This document shows, piece by piece, positions 45,945 through 55,014 of a DNA stretch of 64,000 nt; the stretch's first letter is position 1; every line of letters starts with the position of its first letter. The notes under the pieces were generated by a model, which searched no databases, had not been told where the DNA came from, and saw only the letters and a program-made list of their open reading frames with translations. The stretch is taken from positions 434,001 to 498,000 of the forward strand of contig JAIUMI010000001.1 in NCBI GenBank assembly GCA_022565665.1, written 5' to 3'. The position numbers were made by a program, and so were the translations under genes. The DNA is from Glycocaulis sp. (GTDB lineage Bacteria; Pseudomonadota; Alphaproteobacteria; Caulobacterales; Maricaulaceae).

Positions 45945-47615
45945 ATGGTAAGGCCATCTCCCACAACGAATGAGCCCTCAGCCGTGACCAACACGACTTC
46001 GCCGGACATGCCGCACAAGCGCGGCCCCATGACCCGCTTCCTTGATGGTGTGGAATGGCTTGGCAATCTCCTGCCCCATCCCGTCACCCTGTTTGCGATA
46101 CTGGCCGGCCTGATGATCCTCGCCTCCGGCCTGTTTGGCGGGCTTATGCAGGTGGCGGTGGAAGACCCGCGCCCGGAAGGCGCGGCAGGGCGCGCGGCGG
46201 ACGGCATGATCCGCGCGGTCAGCCTGATGAATGAGGACGGGTTCCGGCGCATCTTCACCAGCCTCACCACCAATTTCACCAGCTTTGCGCCGCTCGGCGT
46301 GGTGCTCGTCGCGATGCTGGGTGTCGGCGTAGCGGAGAAGTCAGGCCTGCTCTCCGCTGCCGTGCGCTCCATCGTGCTGGGTGCCAACAAGCATACCGTG
46401 ACGGTCGCCGTGGTCTTCGCCGGCGTGCTGTCCAACACCGCATCGGAAATGGGCTATGTGGTGCTGGTGCCGCTCGCTGGCGCGGTCTTCTACGCGCTCG
46501 GCCGGCATCCCCTGGCGGGCATGGCCGCGGCCTTCGCTGGCACGTCTGGCGGGTATAGTGCGAACCTGCTGATCGGCACGATCGACCCGCTACTGGCGGG
46601 CATCACCACAGAAGCCGCCCAGCTGATCGATCCGGGCTATGTCGTCTCCGCCCCGGCCAACTGGTATTTCATGGTGATCTCCACCTTCATGATCACCGCG
46701 ATCGGCTCGCTCGTCACCATCTTCATCGTGGAGCCCAAGCTGGGGAAATACGATGCCAGCCGGGCCGATCCGTCCGTTTTTGACGCCAATATGATGCAGC
46801 CGGTCTCCGCGCCGGAGAAGAAGGGTCTTCTGTGGGCGGGTCTGGCCTCGCTGGCTGTCTTTGCCGCCATGGCGTGGACGCTGGCGCCACAGATCGATTT
46901 TGCCGACTGGCTGCCCGGCTGGGGTGCCCTGCGTAATCCCGATACCGGCTCCATCTTCCAGCAGGCCCCCTTCTTCACCGGCTTTGTGACCTGGATATTC
47001 CTCTTCTTCCTGATTGTCGGCTTTGCCTATGGCCGCGCCGCCGGGACGATGAAGAATGACCGGGATGTGATCGACGGCATGGCCTCGGCCATTTCCACGC
47101 TCGGCCTCTATATCGTGCTGGTCTTCTTTGCCGCGCAGTTCGTTGCCTTCTTCGGCTGGTCCAATCTCGGCGCGATCACGGCGGTGACCGGCGCACAGTT
47201 CCTGCAGGATACCGGCCTGACCGGGCCGGCCATCTTCATCGGCTTCATCCTGATGTGCTGCTTTGTGAACCTGATGCTGGGCTCGGCCAGCGCGCAATGG
47301 GCCGTCACCGCGCCCATCTTCGTGCCCATGCTGATGCTGGTAGGTTATTCGCCGGAAGTGATCCAGGCCGCCTACCGGATCGGGGATTCATCGACCAATA
47401 TCATCACGCCGATGATGAGCTATTTCGGCCTGATCCTCGCCTGGATGACCCGCTATGACAAAAAGCTGGGGATCGGCACCGTCATCGCAATGATGCTGCC
47501 CTATGCGATCTTCTTCCTGTTGAGCTGGATAGCGCTCTTCTTCCTGTGGACCTTCGCGCTGGGCATGCCGGTCGGGCCGGGATCGCCGACCTTCTATGAG
47601 ATGCCCGGCGGCTGA
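45945..47615 (+). CDS. AbgT-family transporter
   Basis: The 556-residue membrane protein has about eleven to thirteen helices. AbgT marks are PHPVTLFAILA near the first helix, NFTSFAPLGVVLVAMLGVGVAE, the discontinuous-helix region GYSANLLIGTIDPLLAGI and the second one GDSSTNIITPMMSYFGL. AbgT proteins import p-aminobenzoyl-glutamate or export folate-pathway drugs. It starts 38 bp after the Rieske gene. The first 20-28 residues are polar and poorly conserved, with no clear ribosome site; GTG at 45984 or ATGs at 46008 and 46029 are alternatives. Confidence 0.92.
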   Translation: MVRPSPTTNEPSAVTNTTSPDMPHKRGPMTRFLDGVEWLGNLLPHPVTLFAILAGLMILASGLFGGLMQVAVEDPRPEGAAGRAADGMIRAVSLMNEDGFRRIFTSLTTNFTSFAPLGVVLVAMLGVGVAEKSGLLSAAVRSIVLGANKHTVTVAVVFAGVLSNTASEMGYVVLVPLAGAVFYALGRHPLAGMAAAFAGTSGGYSANLLIGTIDPLLAGITTEAAQLIDPGYVVSAPANWYFMVISTFMITAIGSLVTIFIVEPKLGKYDASRADPSVFDANMMQPVSAPEKKGLLWAGLASLAVFAAMAWTLAPQIDFADWLPGWGALRNPDTGSIFQQAPFFTGFVTWIFLFFLIVGFAYGRAAGTMKNDRDVIDGMASAISTLGLYIVLVFFAAQFVAFFGWSNLGAITAVTGAQFLQDTGLTGPAIFIGFILMCCFVNLMLGSASAQWAVTAPIFVPMLMLVGYSPEVIQAAYRIGDSSTNIITPMMSYFGLILAWMTRYDKKLGIGTVIAMMLPYAIFFLLSWIALFFLWTFALGMPVGPGSPTFYEMPGG

Positions 47616-47618
47616 GTC

Positions 47619-48824
47619 CTATTGCCGCGCGCGCCGTCCCGGTCCGCCTTCAATCGCATCGGCGGCGGCAGCTGCGGGGGTCAGCACGATCTCGGTCGCC
47701 TGCCGCACGAAATTGATCGTGAAACTCAGCGGACCGCGAATCCCGTCCGTGCCCGGTGTCTCAACCAGGCCGAAATCACGCGTGCCGCCAAACAGGGCGA
47801 TCAGGGCCGGCGACATGGCGAGCGTCGAATGGCGCAGCGGATCGGACGTAGCAAAACCGGAAACGTCAATGACGGTCAGGCGCAGATCGGACACCTCCTC
47901 GATCGACCGCAGGGACCCCAGCCTGTCGGTCTGGCCGCGCAGGAGGGCCGAGGCCCGCAACGCCCGGTCGCGCGCCGAGGTGAAGACCACGAAATCGATA
48001 CCGGAATCGCGCAAAGAGCCGAGCTGGCTGCGGAACACGTCAATGCTCACATCAGGCGACATGAGCGCGACCGGCCCGATCATGGACAGCACGTGATCTT
48101 CTTCCGACACCGCCAGTTCGCGCAGCGTCTCCATGGTGAGCATGGATCCCATGGAATGGGCGATGATCATGATACGGTCGGCCTGCGCGCCGGCGGCCAG
48201 TTCCAGCAGGTCCGAAAAGCCGTCGCGCGCGATGAATACGCTGTCCAGATCATAGGCGTAGTAGCGCGGGTCACCGGCGCTGGCCCAGGAAAAGTGGACC
48301 GGCACGCCGGGTATGCGGAAATCGTGCATCATCTGCGCGAAACGGAACAGGGCGCTGCCGAACGTCTCATTATAGCCGTGCACGAAGATCACGATGATCC
48401 GCTCATCTTCATCGAGCTGGGACAGGCGGCGGTTAAGCCGATTCACGAACTCGGCTTCATCCGCACACGTATCAGCGGAAGCGAAGGTGAAGTGGCGCAT
48501 GGGATCGGGTGTGCCGCGCGGCCAGCTGATCCGGCCCGGCTCGCGGTCGGGTGGCACGGACACGCCGAAACTGCCGTAAACGAGCCCACTGCCGCGCTCA
48601 CGCCCGAACAGGGCACCGTTATCGACGGGCTTGCGGCTGGTTACGACCAGTATGTCTTCCAGCTCGACGCCCGGCGGCAGGTCCGCAAAACCGGCAATTG
48701 TCACGGTAGGAGCACACGCCGACAGGGCCAGAAGCCCGCCAAGCGCGATCAGCAGGGCGCGCAGACCGGTCAGCGGCGCAGGGATTGCAGCTGGCGCAGG
48801 GCGAATATCTCGGCGGTCATCCAT
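47619..48824 (-). CDS. Lipoprotein alpha/beta hydrolase (DUF900 family)
   Basis: The 401-residue product has a hydrophobic signal with lipobox LSAC (Cys37) and a DUF900 domain (about 55-330) with FVHGYN, nucleophile Ser224 in AHSMGS, and the SPDV/SIDVF acid-loop region. It is a paralogue of the hydrolase at 19142-20887 but lacks the helical N-terminal part. Its start lies 55 bases inside the end of the ParA-like gene, so the two are cotranslated. Substrate unknown; a lipid or peptidoglycan ester in the envelope would suit its location. Confidence 0.88.
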   Translation of the reverse strand: MDDRRDIRPAPAAIPAPLTGLRALLIALGGLLALSACAPTVTIAGFADLPPGVELEDILVVTSRKPVDNGALFGRERGSGLVYGSFGVSVPPDREPGRISWPRGTPDPMRHFTFASADTCADEAEFVNRLNRRLSQLDEDERIIVIFVHGYNETFGSALFRFAQMMHDFRIPGVPVHFSWASAGDPRYYAYDLDSVFIARDGFSDLLELAAGAQADRIMIIAHSMGSMLTMETLRELAVSEEDHVLSMIGPVALMSPDVSIDVFRSQLGSLRDSGIDFVVFTSARDRALRASALLRGQTDRLGSLRSIEEVSDLRLTVIDVSGFATSDPLRHSTLAMSPALIALFGGTRDFGLVETPGTDGIRGPLSFTINFVRQATEIVLTPAAAAADAIEGGPGRRARQ

Positions 48825-49468
48825 CGGAAAAATCCATCGTCCTCGAGGAAGACCTGAGCAATGTTCGTATCTCCCGGCTCAAAGTGAAATACCTCACGTA
48901 GCGTGCGGGAGAAAGTCAGCGGCGGCGCGATGCGCACCTGATGGCCCCGGAATACCGATCTGAGATGGGATACCTGATCAGAACCGAACACCTGATTGGG
49001 CACCAGAAAGATGCGCGGCCTCTGCCCGCCATTCTCCACGATACGCGCGGCAGCCGCTTCCAGTTCCGGAAGATAGATTTCCGTGGCCATGATATCGGCA
49101 TCGGATATCGAGACGGGCACGAAAATGGCCTGCGGCGCGATCGCCGGGACCATGTTGGCGGCCGGAAAGCCGGCCGGAGTGTCGACAAAGAGAATATCGC
49201 TCGACGCGCGGCGGGGCTCCAGGGCGCGTTCAACCGTCTCCGGCTCGATATCGCGTCCCTCCCCATGCTCGTCGGCGAGGAAAAAGGATTGCACGCCGGA
49301 CGCCTGGAAGCGGCGGATGGCGTTGTAGGTGGTGCGCAGGCGGTCGAAATCGATCACGCACACGCGCGAATCGTGCGTGGCGGCAAAATGGATCGAGGCG
49401 AGGAAGGCCAATGTGCTCTTCCCCGCCCCGCCCTTTGCATTGGCAAACATGACCGTTGTGCAGGCCAT
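48770..49468 (-). CDS. ParA/MinD-like ATPase
   Basis: The 232-residue protein has a deviant Walker A (KGGAGKST, residues 12-19), the CVIDFD strand of Walker A', and DTPAGF for Walker B. This is the cytomotive ATPase family that positions plasmids, chromosomes, division proteins or protein clusters. It lacks a ParB partner here and no parS-like site was seen. It is 48 bp after a bactofilin gene on the same strand and overlaps the lipoprotein hydrolase by 55 bases. It is shorter than MipZ (about 270-290), so it is probably not MipZ itself. Confidence 0.88.
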   Translation of the reverse strand: MACTTVMFANAKGGAGKSTLAFLASIHFAATHDSRVCVIDFDRLRTTYNAIRRFQASGVQSFFLADEHGEGRDIEPETVERALEPRRASSDILFVDTPAGFPAANMVPAIAPQAIFVPVSISDADIMATEIYLPELEAAAARIVENGGQRPRIFLVPNQVFGSDQVSHLRSVFRGHQVRIAPPLTFSRTLREVFHFEPGDTNIAQVFLEDDGFFRWMTAEIFALRQLQSLRR

Positions 49469-49516
49469 ACCGGTGTGAACCCCGCGCTAACGAACTGGCC
49501 GTCCGTAAGGAGTGCC

Positions 49517-50020
49517 TTACGATTCGCTGTCGCTGTCCTCATCAGCCGGCCCGATATCGGCGGGTTTGGGCGCCGCGCCCGTATCACGCGCTGACTGCGA
49601 GATGGCCGAACGCAGATTGGACAGCGAAGAGGTGCCTTCGGTGCGCGTGGAACGGACCTGGGTGTTGATCTGACCAACCAGCTGGGCACCTTCATGGGCT
49701 TCCAGCGAGCCATAGGTGATCGTGCCTTCAATACGGCCCGCTTCACGTATGGTCAGCTTGCCCGACAGCACCAGCGTGTCTTCAACAGTGCCCATGATAT
49801 CAGCGGTTTCGCTGGAAATGTCGCCGGCGACATGGCCTTTCTCACCTACGATCAGGTGGACGGCGCGCAGCTTGCCGGAGAACTGCCCGTCAATGCGCGC
49901 TGCGCCGTCGACTTCCAGAACTGCGCCTTCAACCGAGCACTTCTCGCCCATGAAGAAAGCGAGATCATCGGATTCACCCGGCTTGACGGGCTTTGCAGAA
50001 GAAGAGGAGGAATTGGTCAT
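49517..50020 (-). CDS. Bactofilin
   Basis: The 167-residue cytoskeletal protein has an N-terminal unordered Ser/Lys tail (MTNSSSSSAKPVKPGE) followed by the right-handed beta-helix of the bactofilin (DUF583) domain, about residues 30-130, with evenly spaced hydrophobic/glycine turns (SVEGAV, RIDGQF, HVAGDI, TLVLSGKL, RIEGTI). A C-terminal acidic tail (ADEDSDSES) ends it. Bactofilins polymerise without nucleotide and recruit cell-wall enzymes, for example at the stalk base in Caulobacter. The start at 50020 is the family N-terminus; the upstream open frame was not used. Confidence 0.92.
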   Translation of the reverse strand: MTNSSSSSAKPVKPGESDDLAFFMGEKCSVEGAVLEVDGAARIDGQFSGKLRAVHLIVGEKGHVAGDISSETADIMGTVEDTLVLSGKLTIREAGRIEGTITYGSLEAHEGAQLVGQINTQVRSTRTEGTSSLSNLRSAISQSARDTGAAPKPADIGPADEDSDSES

Positions 50021-50131
50021 ATGAGGGGTCCCCAATAATTTGGCTTTTCCAGTGCTAGCGTAAAGGAAGACGATTATCCAGCACGCGGCTGACTGTCCGC
50101 GCAAGACTGGCCGGGGAAAACTGCAATATCA

Positions 50132-51361
50132 TCATTCCTGCCTGAACAGACCCCGCGCCAGCGTGCCACCATAATGGGCTATGGCAGCGTCGCGTTCGAG
50201 GCCGGAGGCCCATTTGCGCAGATCGTAGGCGGAGTTGATGGCGCCCATCACGGCCTGGCTGGCAATCAGCGGATCGACCGCACGTACCGTACCTTCACTG
50301 ATTCCATCAATCATCATGCCGGCAAAGCGGCGCGCCATGCGGTTGGAACGCTCCAGCACATCATCGCGCAGCTCGTTCGGCAGTGCCTGCAGCGCGGTGG
50401 TCCGCAATAGCGGGAAATCGGAGAAGAACTGCACGTCAAGCAGGGTGGCGATGGAGGAGGCGAGCTGCTGCCAGTGATCGCCGCCGGCATTGGCCGCCGC
50501 GCGCTGCACCAGCGACACCCGGCCATAGGACCGCCGGAAGCATTCCAGCACCAGATCATCCTTGGCATCGAGATGATGATAGAAGCTGCCCTTGGTGACA
50601 TTTATCTCGGCGGCAATCTGCTCCACCGACGCCCCGCGATAACCGCGCTCATTGATCAGGAAGGTGGCCGCGCGCATGAAATTGTCCGGCATGCCTTCAA
50701 TACCGGTGCGTAACGTATCCTCGTCGATTTCCAGAAACTCCGGCGACCAGCGCGCGCCGACTGCCGCAATTCCGTGTTCGAACACCTCCATCAGGCGGGA
50801 CTCTACGCGCGGAAAATCGCCGACCGAGTACTGGCCCAGCCAGGCCGGCAGCCAGAATATGTTCTGCACCAGCACATGCGCGGCCGCCATGGCGTGTGCG
50901 CGGCCGGAAGCGTCGTCACCGGAATCGAAAAAGCCCCGCAGTGAACGGAACACCTCCACATAGCGATGACTGAGACTGTCACGCAGATCCGGGCTCAGCG
51001 CGCGTATGTCGGAGAGTATGGCAACCGCCGAACTGCCCCCCTCGCGCACCCGTGCCTGCAGGTCGAAATTGGCGCTGAGAAGCGCCCTGACGCGGGCGCG
51101 CGGCGTCGGCTGGGCGCTAGCCTCGCGGATCATCGCTTCGGTGCGCTCCAGCGAGCGCTCCAGCACAGCGGCCGCGAGATGCTCGCGCCGTTTGAAATAA
51201 TAGGTGATGGAGGTGGTGTTCAGACCGACGGTCTCCGCCACGTCCACGAACGTCATGCCGCGCACGCCATGGCGATTGATCAGCTCTGTGGCTGCATCAA
51301 GGATCAGCTCGCGCTTCTGGTGAAAGCGGCTGGTTCTGGCAGGCACTGCCCCGTCATCCAT
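50132..51361 (-). CDS. Tandem TetR regulator (two TetR units in one chain)
   Basis: The 409-residue protein contains two complete TetR-like units. The first helix-turn-helix is near residues 30-55 (FVDVAETVGLNTTSITYYFK), the second near residues 245-270 (SVEQIAAEINVTKGSFYHHL), each followed by a helical domain. Single-chain double TetRs are uncommon; one chain could act as the dimer. I use the ATG at 51361; a GTG at 51430 would add 23 residues rich in Pro and Gly with no ribosome site. It lies 111 bp upstream of the bactofilin gene, on the same strand. Confidence 0.88.
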   Translation of the reverse strand: MDDGAVPARTSRFHQKRELILDAATELINRHGVRGMTFVDVAETVGLNTTSITYYFKRREHLAAAVLERSLERTEAMIREASAQPTPRARVRALLSANFDLQARVREGGSSAVAILSDIRALSPDLRDSLSHRYVEVFRSLRGFFDSGDDASGRAHAMAAAHVLVQNIFWLPAWLGQYSVGDFPRVESRLMEVFEHGIAAVGARWSPEFLEIDEDTLRTGIEGMPDNFMRAATFLINERGYRGASVEQIAAEINVTKGSFYHHLDAKDDLVLECFRRSYGRVSLVQRAAANAGGDHWQQLASSIATLLDVQFFSDFPLLRTTALQALPNELRDDVLERSNRMARRFAGMMIDGISEGTVRAVDPLIASQAVMGAINSAYDLRKWASGLERDAAIAHYGGTLARGLFRQE

Positions 51362-51495
51362 AGGCCCGGCCCCGGCAATCGCGGCAGCAGGCGGCCTGTC
51401 CACCCCTGCCCTGGCTAGAGAGCCACACACTAGGCACAGGGACGCATACGGACAACCGCCCGCCGCGGCACCTCAACCCTTTGTGAGCGCAGATC

Positions 51496-51651
51496 CTAAC
51501 GCCCGTCGGTCTCGATGCGGAGTGTCTCGTCACCGATATTGATCTCAAGCGTGTTGGTCTGGCTGTCGCGCCAGACCGCATAGCCTACCGCGCCCATGAC
51601 AATGAGCAGCGCGCCAGCAACGACATAGATCAGCTTGCGGTCGGATTTCAT
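51496..51651 (-). CDS. Small single-pass membrane protein (51 residues)
   Basis: The ATG at 51651 follows AAGGAGGAGAC, an excellent ribosome site. The product has one membrane helix (about 7-27, LIYVVAGALLIVMGAVGYAV), a positively charged N-terminus and an acidic C-terminus (TLEINIGDETLRIETDGR). No family is recognised. It lies downstream of a hairpin-rich non-coding stretch and 134 bp before the tandem TetR gene. Topology is probably N-in, C-out. Confidence 0.7.
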   Translation of the reverse strand: MKSDRKLIYVVAGALLIVMGAVGYAVWRDSQTNTLEINIGDETLRIETDGR

Positions 51652-52034
51652 CACGTCTCCTCCTTCGATGCCGAACAGAAGGCAAACGCCCGGCGGGCCG
51701 GAGGGTTCCCGGCCCCGCATGGCGGGCAGAACGCATGAAGGGCCGGAGCATGACCCCGGCCCTTCGTTCTTCAACACAAGGTGGCGCCGATAATTGGCGG
51801 CCCACCGAGCGCCCGCCGGTCCGGACATGCGTCCGGAGCGGAGGCCGGTCCCGACACCGGCCTTGAAGACTGTTACGCATGCAGAGCGCATACCCAGCCT
51901 GACTGAATGAAAAATCTAGCGCCAGTCGGCGGCGGGCAGGTAGGACGAGCGTCTCACCCGAATGCGTCAGGCTTGACTATCCGTCTCAAACATCGGTGCA
52001 AGGTGCGCCGATACCGGCGTGTGTGACAAATCGG
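51652..52034 (-). other. Hairpin-rich leader between the sugar enzyme and the small membrane protein
   Basis: This 383-bp gap has no convincing gene but contains several hairpins: 51737-51764 (10-bp stem), 51820-51837 (7-bp stem, ATGC loop) and 51843-51862 (7-bp stem), plus an imperfect one around 51780-51804. None has a clear T run on the minus strand, so they look like RNA structure rather than a simple terminator. It could be the leader of the small membrane protein gene, a processed RNA, or transcript-end structure of the upstream gene. Confidence 0.4.
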
Positions 52035-54227
52035 CTATTGCCTGTCGGCGAGGAAGGGGCCGAACGCGGTCATCAGGTGATAGAGCATGGAGGCTGGCAC
52101 CTGCCGGACAGCGGGCTCTTGCGCAGCGTCCAGCGCGTCCACCCAGCCCCAGCGCGGGCCAGGCTCCAGATAGTGGCGCTCGATATCCGCAAGAATTGCA
52201 TCGGGATCGGAAGGAATCTCTGCACTGGCCAGAAGCGCGCGCAGGCGCTCCAGCTGTGGCCAGAGCCGGTAACCGGACACGGCAGGCCCGCCATCAAGGT
52301 CCACCAGGTCAAGCGCCAGCCCGTCCTTCACGCCCTGCGCCTCGGCAAAGCGCACGAGGCGGCGGCGCCAGCTCGCGGTGTCGCGGCCCGTCAGCAGCTC
52401 CACCCGGTAGAGCAGCCCGGCCCATTCATGGCAGTGGCCCGGCTCCACCCTGCGGTCTGCCGGATGCTTCCAGTCAGGCGTGAACCGCTCCAGCAGCGCG
52501 CCGGTGCGCGTGTCGAACATCCAGTGCTCGAACAGGGCCGCGATCTCCTCCATGCGCGCCCGCACCCCCGCCTCTCCTGACACCTCGTACCAGGCGATAC
52601 TGGCCTCAAGCAGGTGCATGTGCGGGTTGGCGCGCTTGATGTCCGGCGCCGTCTCGCGGTCTTCCCAGCCGCCATGCGTCTGGTCGGCAAACAGGTGGTC
52701 AATCGTCTCGAACGCCTCCTGAGCGAGCGCGCGGCCCTGCGGGAAACCCGCCCCGCAGGCCTCCGCGCCCGCCAGCGCGATGAAGGCGTGGTCATACAGA
52801 TCACGGCGTGTGTCGGCGATAGCGCCATTGGGGGCAAATCCGTGCGCCCAGCCGCCCTTGGGCGAGCGGGCAGGTCCGTCAAGAAAGGCCAGCGCGCGTT
52901 CAATGACCGCGCTGGCCGCGCCGTCAGGATCCCAGCCATGGCGTCTGGCATTGGCAAAGGCATAGAGCTGGCGCGGCGCGACACGGCCACGGCGCGCAAG
53001 GCCGGGCATCGGCTCACCGGCCATGTCCAGTGCCTCCACGAAACCGCCGCTGGACGTGTCGAACGCGCGGCTGGCCCAGCCCCGCAGCACGTGACCGGCC
53101 AGCCAGTCCCCGACCCGGGCGCGCGAGGCGGCCTGAAGCCGCAGCCGTCCTGCCTCCGGAGCGCCTTCGGCCAGCGCGCGGATATTGCCCGCCTCTGCGA
53201 GAGGCGTGACGAGCACGCTGGAGGCTGTCGCGACCACCGCCAGCCCCGATACGCCGCGCACGCCGATCACCGGGCCTTCACTGCGGACAAGGCTGTAGGA
53301 GACGTTCTCCGCGATCACCGGGCCATCGATGCGGTTGCCGTCTGCGCGCGCGCCCAGCTCATGCAGGGCGCGATAATCGCCCACATCGCTCCAGCCCATG
53401 GAGACCGGCACAAGCCTCACATTCCCGGCCTTCTCCATTACCGCATAATCGATGGACTGGGCGCGGCAGGCCGCAAACCCGTCCGGGTCGAGATGGCCAT
53501 CAGGGCGAAGGGCGGCACGCACGGCGCCCAGAATGTCCGGCGCATGCTCGTCCAATGCGGCCAGCATCGTGTCGGCGCGGAAAAGGAATATCCCGGCATT
53601 CCAGTAATATCCGCCCGCTGCGAGATAGCCTCTGGCGGTCTCCAGATCAGGCTTTTCGACAAACCCTTCCGCCTCCAGGACGGCGCCTTCGCCCGATCCG
53701 GCGCGGATATAGCCATAGCCGGTCGCTGGATGGTCAGGCGTGATCCCGAAGGTAACGATATCGCCCGCCAGCGCTGCCTCACGGCCTGCCAGAAGCGCGC
53801 GGTGAAACGCCGGTACATCGCCGATATGATGATCAGACGGCAGGACCAGCAGCAGCGCGTCTGGCGCGCTGGCCAGCGCGGCGGCAGCAATGGCGGGCGC
53901 CGAATTGCGTCCGACCGGCTCCAGCAGCAGTTCCACGCCGGGCAGGGCAGCGCGCAGATTGGCTTCCTGGCGCACCGCACCGACAGCCAGCGGCGGCGCG
54001 AACATCGCCGGATCACTCACCCGCGCCAGTGTCTCGGCCAGCATGGAACGTGGCCCCGTCAGGTGCAGGAACTGTTTGGGCGTCACCGCATTGGACAGCG
54101 GCCAGAGCCGCGTACCGCCTCCGCCGCACAAGATGACCGGCCTGATCTTTTCCAAGCTTCCCGCCACTGCGCTCTGCACCCGTCCTGCCCGGCCCGAAGC
54201 CGCCCCTGTCGCGCCCCATATGGGCAT
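52035..54227 (-). CDS. Mannose-1-phosphate guanylyltransferase fused to an AGE-type epimerase/isomerase
   Basis: The 730-residue protein has a nucleotidyltransferase domain (about 28-310) with GGGGTRLWPLS, FVEKPD and GWSDVGD motifs, as in ManC, then a linker (about 310-370) and an (alpha/alpha)6 barrel of the N-acylglucosamine 2-epimerase/mannose isomerase family (about 375-725), with the HGFAPNG and EPGHCHEWAGL active-site segments. Together these would convert fructose-6-phosphate or mannose phosphates to GDP-mannose. The usual bifunctional ManC has a cupin isomerase at this place. The first ~16 residues are poorly supported; an internal GTG is possible. It lies 34 bp after nth. Confidence 0.9.
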   Translation of the reverse strand: MPIWGATGAASGRAGRVQSAVAGSLEKIRPVILCGGGGTRLWPLSNAVTPKQFLHLTGPRSMLAETLARVSDPAMFAPPLAVGAVRQEANLRAALPGVELLLEPVGRNSAPAIAAAALASAPDALLLVLPSDHHIGDVPAFHRALLAGREAALAGDIVTFGITPDHPATGYGYIRAGSGEGAVLEAEGFVEKPDLETARGYLAAGGYYWNAGIFLFRADTMLAALDEHAPDILGAVRAALRPDGHLDPDGFAACRAQSIDYAVMEKAGNVRLVPVSMGWSDVGDYRALHELGARADGNRIDGPVIAENVSYSLVRSEGPVIGVRGVSGLAVVATASSVLVTPLAEAGNIRALAEGAPEAGRLRLQAASRARVGDWLAGHVLRGWASRAFDTSSGGFVEALDMAGEPMPGLARRGRVAPRQLYAFANARRHGWDPDGAASAVIERALAFLDGPARSPKGGWAHGFAPNGAIADTRRDLYDHAFIALAGAEACGAGFPQGRALAQEAFETIDHLFADQTHGGWEDRETAPDIKRANPHMHLLEASIAWYEVSGEAGVRARMEEIAALFEHWMFDTRTGALLERFTPDWKHPADRRVEPGHCHEWAGLLYRVELLTGRDTASWRRRLVRFAEAQGVKDGLALDLVDLDGGPAVSGYRLWPQLERLRALLASAEIPSDPDAILADIERHYLEPGPRWGWVDALDAAQEPAVRQVPASMLYHLMTAFGPFLADRQ

Positions 54228-54261
54228 GGCGATGCGAAATTACCGTTAACCCGGCAATGCG

Positions 54262-54969
54262 TTACTGAGCTTTCTGCGTGCCGGGAAGAGGGGTCTTGGG
54301 TTTGAAGCGGCACAGATCGGCAATCGCGCAGCGCCAGCATTCAGGCTTGCGCGCCTTGCACACATAGCGCCCGTGCAGGATGAGCCAGTGGTGTGCGCCC
54401 TTCAGGTATTCGGGAGGCGTGATACGCTCCAGCCCCGCCTCCACCTCGTCCGGCGTCTTGCCGGGGGCAAGTTTCGTACGGTTGGAGACGCGGAATATAT
54501 GCGTGTCGACCGCAATCGTGTGCTGGCCGAAGGCCTCGTTCAGCACGACATTGGCCGTCTTGCGGCCGACGCCCGGCAGGCGGATCAGCTCGTCGCGGGT
54601 CTGCGGCACCTCGCCGCCAAACTCCTCGATGATCATGCGCGAGAGCGCGATGACATTCTTCGCCTTGTTACGGAAAAGCCCGATCGTCTTGATGTGCTCG
54701 CGTACGGCATCCTCGCCCAGCGCCAGCATCTTCTCCGGCGTATCAGCCTCGGCAAACAGGCGCCGCGTCGCCTTGTTCACCCCCACATCGGTCGCCTGCG
54801 CGGACAGGGCCACCGCCACTACCAGCGTGAACGGGTTGGTATATTCCAGCTCCGTCTTCGGCTCGGGCATGATTGCGGAGAGCTTTTCGAAGATCGCCGC
54901 CGCCTCTGCACGCGGAATGGCACGGGGAAGCGGCTTCTTGCGGGGGCGGGGCTTTACCGGTGTTGTCAT
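54262..54969 (-). CDS. nth: Endonuclease III
   Basis: The 235-residue base-excision enzyme removes oxidised pyrimidines and nicks at abasic sites. The helix-hairpin-helix is LPGVGRKTANVVL with catalytic lysine in KTA, the catalytic aspartate is in VDTHIFRV, and the [4Fe-4S] cluster is Cys-x6-Cys-x2-Cys-x5-Cys near the C-terminus. The ATG at 54969 is used; an upstream ATG at 55005 would add 12 residues and overlap closely with ftsK. It lies 45 bp after ftsK and may be cotranscribed with it. Confidence 0.97.
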   Translation of the reverse strand: MTTPVKPRPRKKPLPRAIPRAEAAAIFEKLSAIMPEPKTELEYTNPFTLVVAVALSAQATDVGVNKATRRLFAEADTPEKMLALGEDAVREHIKTIGLFRNKAKNVIALSRMIIEEFGGEVPQTRDELIRLPGVGRKTANVVLNEAFGQHTIAVDTHIFRVSNRTKLAPGKTPDEVEAGLERITPPEYLKGAHHWLILHGRYVCKARKPECWRCAIADLCRFKPKTPLPGTQKAQ

Positions 54970-55014
54970 GGCAGGGGAGCTAGCGGCACGGGGCCGCGAG
55001 GGCAAGGGCGAGCG

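Noticed and set aside
48770-49468. ParA as a MipZ division regulator or plasmid partition protein
   Set aside because: It is too short for MipZ, and no ParB gene, parS site or replication gene is present.
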